From positions 26,069 to 90,068 of the forward strand of contig SDNP01000009.1 of NCBI GenBank assembly GCA_004524445.1: a stretch of 64,000 bases of DNA, in the 5' to 3' direction. The translations under genes were made by a program, and so were the position numbers. Below, piece by piece: positions 45,395-52,701 of the stretch. Origin of the DNA: Candidatus Thorarchaeota archaeon. Lineage in GTDB: Archaea > Asgardarchaeota > Thorarchaeia > Thorarchaeales > Thorarchaeaceae. The first letter of the stretch is position 1. Each line of letters starts with the position of its first letter. The notes under the pieces were generated by a model. It saw only the letters and a program-made list of their open reading frames with translations, ran no database searches and was not told the origin of the DNA.

Positions 45395-45468
45395 CTCAAC
45401 TGATAAATCACGCTCCCTCTCCAAAGACATATGTATATGATTTGATTTCTGAGTGTAAAGAACATCGA

Positions 45469-46416
45469 ATGGAGTTATCTGATATGACCAAGTCCCATCT
45501 TCGTACCATTCTCAATTCGGGTGATTTTGTCGTCTCAGGCGAGATTACGCCTCCCCATGGTAGCGACAAGAATTTGCTTTTGGAGCGGTTGAGCTTGGTC
45601 AAAGGCTATTGTGATGCAATTAATGTCACTGATAACGTTCGTGGCATTCCTACATTGAGCAGTCTTGTTGCTACATATCTGATTAAGCAAACCGGTCAAG
45701 AGCCAGTGATGCAGATGTCAGCAAGAGACCGCAATCGAATTCTCTTCGAAAGCGAGTTATATGGCGCTCACGCACTGGAGATTCCGAATGTTCTTTTTGT
45801 CACAGGTGATCACTCGACACTTGGCTCTCATCCTCAGACTAAGATGGTCTATGATGTTGACTCTATTCAAGCATTGGCTCTCGCTAAGCATCTTATGACA
45901 GGTCATGATTTTGCGGGTGATGAGCTGGAGGGAACACCTCAGTTCTATTTGGGGTCAACATTCAATCCCTATGCCGATCCCATGGAGATGCAAGTGCTAA
46001 GGACTCATAAGAAGCAAGAGGCTGGCGCAGAGTTCTTTCAGACTCAGGCAATATTTGATCCCGGGCGTTTCCGTGATTTCATCAAGGAACTTGGAACAAT
46101 CAAGGCAAAGATACTTGGCGGGATTATTCCCCTCAAAGGCCCTCGCATGGCACGTTTCATGAATCGTCGTATTCCAGGCATAAAAATTCCTGAGAGCATG
46201 ATTGAGCGTCTAGAACAAGCTGGAGAGGGCCTTAAAGGAAAGGAAAAAATCAAATCTGTGAGGGGCGAGGGTCTCTCAATCGCGCTAGAAACCATCGAAG
46301 CTATTAAGAAGACCCAAGGTGTAGATGGAATCCATATAATGGGGATTGGTTGGGAAGAAAGCATCCCAGAGTTGGTCGAACGCTCTGACCTATATCCGCG
46401 ACCAAGAGGAGACTAA
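45469..46416 (+). CDS. metF: Methylenetetrahydrofolate reductase-like protein (MetF)
   Basis: A TIM-barrel flavoprotein that reduces methylene-THF (or tetrahydromethanopterin) to the methyl form. It shows SGEITPPHGSDKN at the start of the barrel, INVTDNVRGIPTLSSL and MQMSARDRNRI, and FVTGDHSTLGSHP plus FYLGSTFNPYADP. C-terminal GVDGIHIMGIGWEE closes the barrel. The Glu in SGEI is the expected catalytic acid. The length, 315 residues, is standard. Start choice is uncertain: ATG 45469 follows a TATA-like ATGTATATGA; ATG 45484 follows GGAG; an earlier TTG at 45442 is possible. Carrier specificity (folate or pterin) cannot be read here. Confidence 0.88.
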   Translation: MELSDMTKSHLRTILNSGDFVVSGEITPPHGSDKNLLLERLSLVKGYCDAINVTDNVRGIPTLSSLVATYLIKQTGQEPVMQMSARDRNRILFESELYGAHALEIPNVLFVTGDHSTLGSHPQTKMVYDVDSIQALALAKHLMTGHDFAGDELEGTPQFYLGSTFNPYADPMEMQVLRTHKKQEAGAEFFQTQAIFDPGRFRDFIKELGTIKAKILGGIIPLKGPRMARFMNRRIPGIKIPESMIERLEQAGEGLKGKEKIKSVRGEGLSIALETIEAIKKTQGVDGIHIMGIGWEESIPELVERSDLYPRPRGD

Positions 46417-46420
46417 ACAT

Positions 46421-47338
46421 ATGTTTGTATTCAAAAAGGAACAGCAGACCTTCGATTTCGGAGGAGTAACTATAGGTGGAAACCCTGGTGAGTTTCCTAC
46501 AGTCATGATTGGAGGCCTATTCTTCAAGTCTCAAGAGGTGGTCGAGGACGTGAAGAAGGGACTATTCAAGAAGGATTTGGCTAAGGAATGGGTCGACCTT
46601 GGAGTCCATATGAGTGATGAAACAGGTCATCCTCTCGTTATCCAAATATATGGAAGGACACCTGAGGCAATGGAGCGTCACATCTCATGGCTTGCAGATA
46701 ATTTCGACGGTCCTTTCATGTTTGAATCTACAATTTCTGCGGCTAGATTGAGAGGAATAGAATATTGTAGCGAAGCCGGACTTGAGGATCGGGCAATATA
46801 CAACAGCCTGAATCTCTCAACCAAAGATGCCGAAAAGAGTCTTCTCCAAGAAAAATCAATAGACAAGGCTGTTGTCTTAGGATGGTCTCCAAGAGCCACC
46901 AGTTTGAATGATAGAATGGAAACCATCACAGACATGATTGATGAAGCCAAGACACTTGGTATAACAAAGATGTTGATTGACCCAGCCACAATGCCTGTGG
47001 GTGCAGGATATGGGCTGGACTACCGTACTATTCTCACCATAAAGTCTGAATTGGGACTACCGACATGCCTGGGGCCTCATAATGCCCCTTCGGCTTGGAA
47101 GTTCCTAAGACGACCCGAGCTCAATACGCGAAGGACCCACTTAGCAGCAATAGTGGCATCTACTGCAGTAGCCCAGGTACTTGCCACAGACTGCATCATG
47201 TATGGCTCCATGAGACGAACAAAAGAGGTGTTTGCTGCCACATCATTGGTTGCAAATGCAATCGCCTCCGCTGCCGCCGAAGCAAACAGAACTTTAGGAC
47301 GGGAAGGAGAGTTGTTTGAACCTCCCACCTTTGAGTAG
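46421..47338 (+). CDS. mtrH: MtrH-type corrinoid:pterin methyltransferase subunit (first copy)
   Basis: MtrH transfers the methyl group between methyl-tetrahydromethanopterin and the corrinoid of MtrA. The 305-residue protein has the TIM-barrel motifs of the family: FVFKKEQQTFDFGG at the start, TMPVGAGYGLDYRT, and CLGPHNAPSAW with VLATDCIMYGS. An AAGAGGAGA ribosome site precedes ATG 46421. MtrA follows after 10 bases. Its twin at 48049 is only moderately similar, so the two may have different partners or substrates (pterin versus folate, or another methyl donor). Confidence 0.9.
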   Translation: MFVFKKEQQTFDFGGVTIGGNPGEFPTVMIGGLFFKSQEVVEDVKKGLFKKDLAKEWVDLGVHMSDETGHPLVIQIYGRTPEAMERHISWLADNFDGPFMFESTISAARLRGIEYCSEAGLEDRAIYNSLNLSTKDAEKSLLQEKSIDKAVVLGWSPRATSLNDRMETITDMIDEAKTLGITKMLIDPATMPVGAGYGLDYRTILTIKSELGLPTCLGPHNAPSAWKFLRRPELNTRRTHLAAIVASTAVAQVLATDCIMYGSMRRTKEVFAATSLVANAIASAAAEANRTLGREGELFEPPTFE

Positions 47339-47348
47339 GTGATGCACA

Positions 47349-48044
47349 ATGAGCAAAGATAGCAAATCACAATCTTGGCCTCCTGTCCCCGGTGACTTTG
47401 AAGTGGGAAACCCAGAGAAGAGCGTAGCAGTATGTACGCTGGGAAAGAAAATCAAAGTGGACGCTGACTACTGCATAATTGGCACTTGTAAAACAGAGAA
47501 CATCGGTATTGAACGTGTAGTAGTAAATGTCATTTCAAATCCTAATATTCGGTGCCTGATTCTATGCGGTCCGGAGGTGCCCGGACATCATACAGGGTCT
47601 TCTTTACGAAGTCTATACCATGATGGGGTAGATGAAACAAACAGGAAGATTTTGGGCGCTAAGGGGGCCATTCCATACATAGAAAACATACCACTCGAAG
47701 CTGTGGAGCGATTTAGGGAGCAAGTCTCTCTAGTAGACTTGATGAATGAATCAGACCCCAAGAAGATTACCGCAGCGGTGACAAAGGCAGAGGGAGAAAA
47801 TCCCGGACCCTTCGCAGATGGGCCAATGTGGGTGGATTTTGGAACAGGCAAGAAATCATCAACTGTCACCATCTTGTCAGGAGCAGTATCACTGATTCCT
47901 GAGTATAATTTCTCATTCAATCCTGCAACTGGATTAGTCGATGAAATTTCAAGCCACGCCAAAGTAGCACTTCACCCAAGCACCATTATTGTTGACATGA
48001 AAAATAACGAGAACGGGACTATTCTTGTAGGGAAGGAGATCTGA
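47349..48044 (+). CDS. mtrA: MtrA-type corrinoid protein lacking the C-terminal membrane helix
   Basis: MtrA carries the cobalamin that receives the methyl group. The sequence follows the family closely: WPPVPGDFEVGNPEKSVAVCTLG, CKTENIGIERVVVNVISNPN, ILCGPEVPGHHTG and KGAIPYIENIPLEAVERF. His80 aligns with the cobalt-coordinating His of methanogen MtrA, by motif. The methanogen protein ends in a membrane helix; this one instead ends in a 50-residue soluble beta-type tail (VTILSGAVSLIPEYNF, SSHAKVALHPSTIIVDM). None of the other Mtr membrane subunits is seen, so it is likely not part of a sodium-pumping complex. Confidence 0.9.
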   Translation: MSKDSKSQSWPPVPGDFEVGNPEKSVAVCTLGKKIKVDADYCIIGTCKTENIGIERVVVNVISNPNIRCLILCGPEVPGHHTGSSLRSLYHDGVDETNRKILGAKGAIPYIENIPLEAVERFREQVSLVDLMNESDPKKITAAVTKAEGENPGPFADGPMWVDFGTGKKSSTVTILSGAVSLIPEYNFSFNPATGLVDEISSHAKVALHPSTIIVDMKNNENGTILVGKEI

Positions 48045-48048
48045 TATC

Positions 48049-48984
48049 ATGTTTGTCTTCGAGAAAGAGCAGTATATCTACAATATTGGTAACACGCGGA
48101 TTGGTGGAACGAGAGGAGAGAATCCGACTGTCCTCGCTGGAACAATTTTCTATAGCGAACACAAAATAGTGGAGAATCCCAAGACCGGTGTGTTCAATCA
48201 GGAAAAGGCTGAAGAACTGATCAACGCACAAGATGAAATGTCTGAAGCTACCGGTATTCCCTCATTAGTGCATATTTTTTCTGAGTCAGAGAGAGCTATC
48301 CGCAAATACATAGACTTTGTAGCAGGTATCACAGACGCCCCTATCATAATCGACTCAACTAATGCCTCAGTGCGCATAATCGGACTCGAGCACGCTGAAG
48401 AAGTAGGAGTTCAGGACCGTTGCATCTACAACAGCATCAACCTTTCAATCACAGATGAGGAATTGCAGAGACTCAAGGATATACAGCATGAATGTGCGAT
48501 AGTACTGGCATTCAATCCACAGGACCCCAGCATATCAGGAAAACGAGCTGTCTTGGAGAACGGCATTGGTGAACTCGACAAAGGACTGCTTAGCCTATCT
48601 GAAGAACTGGGTGTGACTAAGCCGCTTATCGATACCGCAGTCACCGCCATGGGTGCTGGTGCGGGATCTGCGGCAGCTTTTACTTTCGTGTCAAAAATTC
48701 TCTATGGTCATCCCGTGGGGTCTGGAATTCATAATGGGCCTTCATCATGGTCATGGCTTAAGAAGTTCAAGAAGAAAAATCGTATGGCCTACAAGTCATG
48801 TGATGTTGCCTCTAGTCTGATTGTTCAGGTTCTGGGTGCTGACTATATCTTATATGGTCCAATTAGCAGTGCTCCTGAAGTCTTTCCAATCGTTGCAATG
48901 GGTGAGGTCTTTGCCGCCGAAGCGGCAAAACAGGAGTTCGGGCTTGAGCCAGTAGATGGTCATCCCTTCACAAAGCTATTGTAG
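48049..48984 (+). CDS. MtrH-type methyltransferase subunit (second copy)
   Basis: A 311-residue MtrH paralogue starting FVFEKEQYIYNIGNTRIGG, with IDSTNASVRIIGLEHAEEVG, TAVTAMGAGAG and GIHNGPSSWSWLKKF landmarks. It starts four bases after the MtrA stop, so it is translated with it. The presence of two MtrH copies around one MtrA suggests transfer between two methyl carriers, such as methyl-THF/H4MPT and a methylated substrate. Which is which cannot be decided. Confidence 0.87.
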   Translation: MFVFEKEQYIYNIGNTRIGGTRGENPTVLAGTIFYSEHKIVENPKTGVFNQEKAEELINAQDEMSEATGIPSLVHIFSESERAIRKYIDFVAGITDAPIIIDSTNASVRIIGLEHAEEVGVQDRCIYNSINLSITDEELQRLKDIQHECAIVLAFNPQDPSISGKRAVLENGIGELDKGLLSLSEELGVTKPLIDTAVTAMGAGAGSAAAFTFVSKILYGHPVGSGIHNGPSSWSWLKKFKKKNRMAYKSCDVASSLIVQVLGADYILYGPISSAPEVFPIVAMGEVFAAEAAKQEFGLEPVDGHPFTKLL

Positions 48985-48986
48985 GT

Positions 48987-49005
48987 GATGCCTTTTGGTG
49001 GCATC
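48987..49005 (+). other. Small hairpin between mtrH2 and the marker-14 gene
   Basis: GATGCC (48987-48992) pairs with GGCATC (49000-49005) around a seven-base loop, right after the stop codon of the second MtrH. It may attenuate or stabilise the transcript. No T tract follows, so a terminator is unlikely. Confidence 0.35.
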
Positions 49006-49054
49006 CAATTACCATCGAGTCCGACCGAGGAGTCTTGGTATCAGTTCTCTACGA

Positions 49055-50410
49055 ATGGGTGCGTACTTCACTGTCGCCTCAGTAGAGCTGGGTAATACAA
49101 CGACGAAATGCATTATCTGTTCCACTAATCTCAAGACGGCTGAGATTTTTGAGATTGCCAAGGAAGTCCGGATGACCCGCACAGTACGAGCTCCAGAGGA
49201 TGGTGAGAAAGTATTCGGGAAAACTCTTACTGGGGTGTTTCTCACTAGGGACTCTGTTTCTGAACTAATCGAGGACATCCTGCTGTCTGCTCTCACAAAA
49301 GCTGGATTAGATATGGAACGAGATCTCCATTTTGTGGTTCGCTCCACCGGTGTTACTGCGGGATTTGCTGAACCTCATGAAGTTGATGCAATGGTGAGAG
49401 CATTGGCTGATGGATGCATCAAGGCTGGCGTACCCCCCAATCGAATGACTGCTGCACTTTCCCCTGAGAATCTTCCTCCCGGACTACAGGAATTTACTTG
49501 GCTGAAAAGAGTATATTTTGATGGTGCCGTTGCTAGTTGTCTTCCCCCTCCCACAACCACCCTTGTTGCCAATGAAATGGAGGGTGAATTAGTAACCGCA
49601 GGAATGAAGGGCGCTGCAAAAAGCACAAAGGCAGACTTCCGCAACCCCGTCATGACATTAGATTTCGGAACTACTTTGGCTGGACGGATAACTGATGACG
49701 AATTCCCCTACTGCAACACTATTGGCTCTTTCGTGGGTCTGGCAGGAGCTATACCTGATGCTATCGCCAGGGGCTCTGGTTTAGTGGATCAAAAAGAGGG
49801 AACGGCATTAGAATTACCCTTGATCGGTTCAGAGAGTAAGGTAAGTGACACGGTGATCGACCGGATTCATAAGGCAATCAGTGTTGAAATAGTGAAAGGC
49901 GACTGTGATCGATATGGAACAGTGCCAGTTAATGTGAATGCTGCACATGAATCCAGCGTGACGATGATTGGTGTTGATGTGGGGTCAAATGGTTCGAAGC
50001 TCTCCCTACTTGAAGAAATTGGCAAACAAATAACCGATGAATATGGTCCTACTCATTTGAAACCTGTACTAGATGAAGTTCAGGTTCACCTAGTTCAGAG
50101 GATTTTGACTCTTGCTGAAAAACAAAAACTCCTTTTGCCGCACACTGCACTAGGTGTCACAGGTCGTGCAATAACGACCGGGAATAAGCCGCAGATTCTC
50201 TCGAATAGTTTGAGGCTAAGCGATGGGAGGTTATGGACGAGTGAACATATTCTCTTGATTGTTGATGATGGTCTTGCTTTGGGCGCAGCTGTGGCTGCCA
50301 GATGCATGAATTCAATGGGTACTAGGCACAATCCAATGGGGGGCAGACAAGGTGACAGATGCATCATGGCGGAGAGAGAAAAAATGCAGCGAAACAGGTC
50401 TGATACATGA
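49055..50410 (+). CDS. Methanogenesis marker 14-like protein (ASKHA fold)
   Basis: The protein opens with YFTVASVELGNTTTKCIIC, followed by VRMTRTVRAPEDGEKVFGKTLTG and DLHFVVRSTGVTAGF. I recognise this pattern as methanogenesis marker protein 14, an ASKHA-superfamily protein (actin-like ATPase) of unknown function found in methanogens. VELGNTTTK and MTLDFGTTLAG are phosphate-binding motifs; GVDVGSNGSKLS is a further one. The start is set at the Met before GAYFTV; a TTG at 48995 lies inside the hairpin. There are 451 residues. Its position next to MtrA and two MtrH genes suggests a role in corrinoid methyl transfer (for example reactivation of the cobalt), which is inference. Confidence 0.78.
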   Translation: MGAYFTVASVELGNTTTKCIICSTNLKTAEIFEIAKEVRMTRTVRAPEDGEKVFGKTLTGVFLTRDSVSELIEDILLSALTKAGLDMERDLHFVVRSTGVTAGFAEPHEVDAMVRALADGCIKAGVPPNRMTAALSPENLPPGLQEFTWLKRVYFDGAVASCLPPPTTTLVANEMEGELVTAGMKGAAKSTKADFRNPVMTLDFGTTLAGRITDDEFPYCNTIGSFVGLAGAIPDAIARGSGLVDQKEGTALELPLIGSESKVSDTVIDRIHKAISVEIVKGDCDRYGTVPVNVNAAHESSVTMIGVDVGSNGSKLSLLEEIGKQITDEYGPTHLKPVLDEVQVHLVQRILTLAEKQKLLLPHTALGVTGRAITTGNKPQILSNSLRLSDGRLWTSEHILLIVDDGLALGAAVAARCMNSMGTRHNPMGGRQGDRCIMAEREKMQRNRSDT

Positions 50411-50456
50411 TTAGGAGCGTTTATCTCTACTTAAGACACAACAAAGCGAGATTCTT

Positions 50457-51239
50457 ATGATTGTCCAGCCAATTAAGACTCGAACCATAAGCGAGGACGA
50501 TAACTTTCTTGATGTTCTGTTTGAGGGACTTGAGAAAACCGGTTTCTCTATTGAAAACGGAGATATTCTTGGTATAGCTGAAACGCCGTTGGGTACAACA
50601 GAAGGGCGTGTTTTCAAACTCTCCGACATCACTCCAAGTAGGCGTGCACTTGAATTGGCATCAAGGCATGATTTGATACCCGAGGTTGCTGAGCTTGTTC
50701 TGCAGGAAGCTGATGAGATACTGGGAGGAATCCCCCATGTTCTTCTGACCATCAAGAACAACACCCTCATGGCAAATGCTGGCGTAGACAAATCTAACGT
50801 CCCTCCGGGCTACGCGTCACTTCTTCCCGTTGACTCAAAGAGTAGTGCTAATCGTGTTCGTAAAGAAGTATACGAACGAACAGGAAAACGGATTGGCGTA
50901 ATCATAATCGATAGCAGAACCCAGCCATTGCGATTGGGCAATATAGGAATGGCACTTGCAGTGTCTGGCTTTCATCCGGTTGTAGACGAGCGAGGAAAAC
51001 ACGACCTATTCGGAAACGAAATGAGAATCACGAGGAGAGCAGTGGCTGATAATCTGGCATCTGCCTGCACAGCTGTCATGGGCGAGTCCAGCGAGTCAAT
51101 TCCTGCCGCTATAATTAGAAACGCACCAGTTGAGCTCTCAGAAGAATCCTATGACTCATCCGTTATGTGGATTAGTCCTCAGGAATGTATGTACATGGCA
51201 ATCTTTGAACAATGGCGTAGGGGTTGTGGAGGAAACTAG
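50457..51239 (+). CDS. cofE: Coenzyme F420-0:L-glutamate ligase
   Basis: CofE adds gamma-linked glutamates to F420-0 using GTP. The sequence has the family motifs NGDILGIAETPLGTTEG, SRRALELA, a GVDKSNVPPGYASLLP substrate-binding block, GVIIIDSRTQPLR and GNEMRITRRAVADNLASA. The 260-residue length matches. It follows the marker-14 gene by 46 bases, so it may belong to the one-carbon cluster, where F420 would be an electron donor for methylene-pterin reduction. No other F420 biosynthesis gene lies in the window. Confidence 0.93.
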   Translation: MIVQPIKTRTISEDDNFLDVLFEGLEKTGFSIENGDILGIAETPLGTTEGRVFKLSDITPSRRALELASRHDLIPEVAELVLQEADEILGGIPHVLLTIKNNTLMANAGVDKSNVPPGYASLLPVDSKSSANRVRKEVYERTGKRIGVIIIDSRTQPLRLGNIGMALAVSGFHPVVDERGKHDLFGNEMRITRRAVADNLASACTAVMGESSESIPAAIIRNAPVELSEESYDSSVMWISPQECMYMAIFEQWRRGCGGN

Positions 51240-51369
51240 ACTATCAACACATGGTAGATCTTCTAGGCCAGGCGCGTGCTGCCGTCCCGAGTCCGTGCTC
51301 GAAAGAAAGAAAAGGGGAACTCATATCTCGATAACTACAGAGCATTCATCAAAAGCAGGGATTGATTAC

Positions 51370-52701
51370 TTGAGCGAAAAGGTTGTTCTGATCGATGCAT
51401 CAGTAGCAGGAGCATCAGGGGATATGATTCTATCTGCCCTAATTGATATCTTGCAGGATGATGACGCCGTTGTCCCAGTTGCAGCGAGTCTTCTCATATA
51501 CGATCCAGCTGTTCGCGTTCAAGTCTTCGAGAAAACCTTGGATGATATCTCTGGAAAACACCTTGAGATCGCCAAAGATGATAGTGTCAGATTCGATCCA
51601 TCCTCTCTCCGTGAGATAATCACTGTCCTTTCTGAAGAGCTCGAGCTTTCGCCTAAAGGAAAGAAGCTAGCCAAGGAAGCTCTTGAGCAAATCTTTAGAG
51701 CCGAATCCAGAGCTCATGATACTCCTATAGAGGAATTGCATCTTCACGAAACCGGCTCAATTGACACAATCCTTGACATTGCCGGTACGATGTATCTCTT
51801 GGAGAAAGCGGAGCTATTGGAAGACGCCCGTTTATTGTGTACAAGTGTGGCTGTTGGCAGCGGTACCATAGAAACTGAACATGGGGAGCTTGAAGTACCA
51901 GTCCCTGCAGTGGCTGAAATCATCGTTGAACACGAGATGCCCTTCCACAAGGGTGATGCAAAAACTGAAACACTGACCCCTACGGGCGCTGCGATATTGG
52001 CGACACTCGCCGAAGGCTATGTAGAGTCAAGAGATGCTTTTGAAGAAGAACAGAGAGGAAATGGATTCGGTAGTCGTGAGCTAGGCGATATTCCCAATGT
52101 TTTATCTATTTCAGTTGGAAAATTAGAGGAAAAACCACCAGAAGTCCAACCTGAGGAAACACCAACGGAAAAGGAGCCTCAAACCGAGAGGCAACCAACC
52201 AAGATAGAGGAGATGCCCATGGAAATAGGAAAATGGAATCAAGATGAAGTGATTGTTATCGAGGCCAATGTTGACGATGTTGACGGTGAAGTCCTTGGTA
52301 ATATGATCGATACCCTCATGTCCGACGGCATGGCACTTGATGTTGTCATTATCCCCGCATATGGGAAGAAAAACAGACCCTGCTATGTCGTCAAGGTGAT
52401 ATCTCCAATCAATCGGCTGGATAATATTGCAGAGATATTGATTAAAAATATTGGAACACTAGGCATTCGATATACTACATGGTCTAGGTTAAAGGCTCAG
52501 CGTGAAACCATCGTTACTCGGCTTGAAATCGATGGTGAACAGTACATGGTTCGCGTTAAGCTCTCCCGCGGTCCGGATGGCAGTATTGTCAACATCAAAC
52601 CTGAGGTAGATGACATAGTTACAGTATCACAGGCTACTGGCATACCAATACGAGAATTGAAACCCAGAGTAATTCTTCAGGCTCATGCAGTCACTGAATA
52701 A
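51370..52701 (+). CDS. larC: LarC-like nickel insertion protein (nickel pincer cofactor)
   Basis: LarC inserts nickel into pyridinium-3,5-bisthiocarboxylic acid mononucleotide. The start of the family region, VLIDASVAGASGDMILSALID, is clear, with ELHLHETGSIDTILDIAG in the middle and EANVDDVDGEVLGNMID in the C-terminal domain. A Pro/Glu-rich, probably disordered linker separates the halves. The N-terminal start is uncertain: I place it at TTG 51370, just before the conserved region; an in-frame ATG at 51130 would overlap cofE and adds no similar sequence. The 130 bases between are unassigned. No LarA, LarB or LarE is in the window. It overlaps the convergent polymerase end by 11 bases. Confidence 0.82.
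   Translation: MSEKVVLIDASVAGASGDMILSALIDILQDDDAVVPVAASLLIYDPAVRVQVFEKTLDDISGKHLEIAKDDSVRFDPSSLREIITVLSEELELSPKGKKLAKEALEQIFRAESRAHDTPIEELHLHETGSIDTILDIAGTMYLLEKAELLEDARLLCTSVAVGSGTIETEHGELEVPVPAVAEIIVEHEMPFHKGDAKTETLTPTGAAILATLAEGYVESRDAFEEEQRGNGFGSRELGDIPNVLSISVGKLEEKPPEVQPEETPTEKEPQTERQPTKIEEMPMEIGKWNQDEVIVIEANVDDVDGEVLGNMIDTLMSDGMALDVVIIPAYGKKNRPCYVVKVISPINRLDNIAEILIKNIGTLGIRYTTWSRLKAQRETIVTRLEIDGEQYMVRVKLSRGPDGSIVNIKPEVDDIVTVSQATGIPIRELKPRVILQAHAVTE

Noticed and set aside
51251..51334. Short frame between cofE and larC starting MVDLLGQARAA
   Set aside because: Only 27 codons, no ribosome site, no known family; may be chance.
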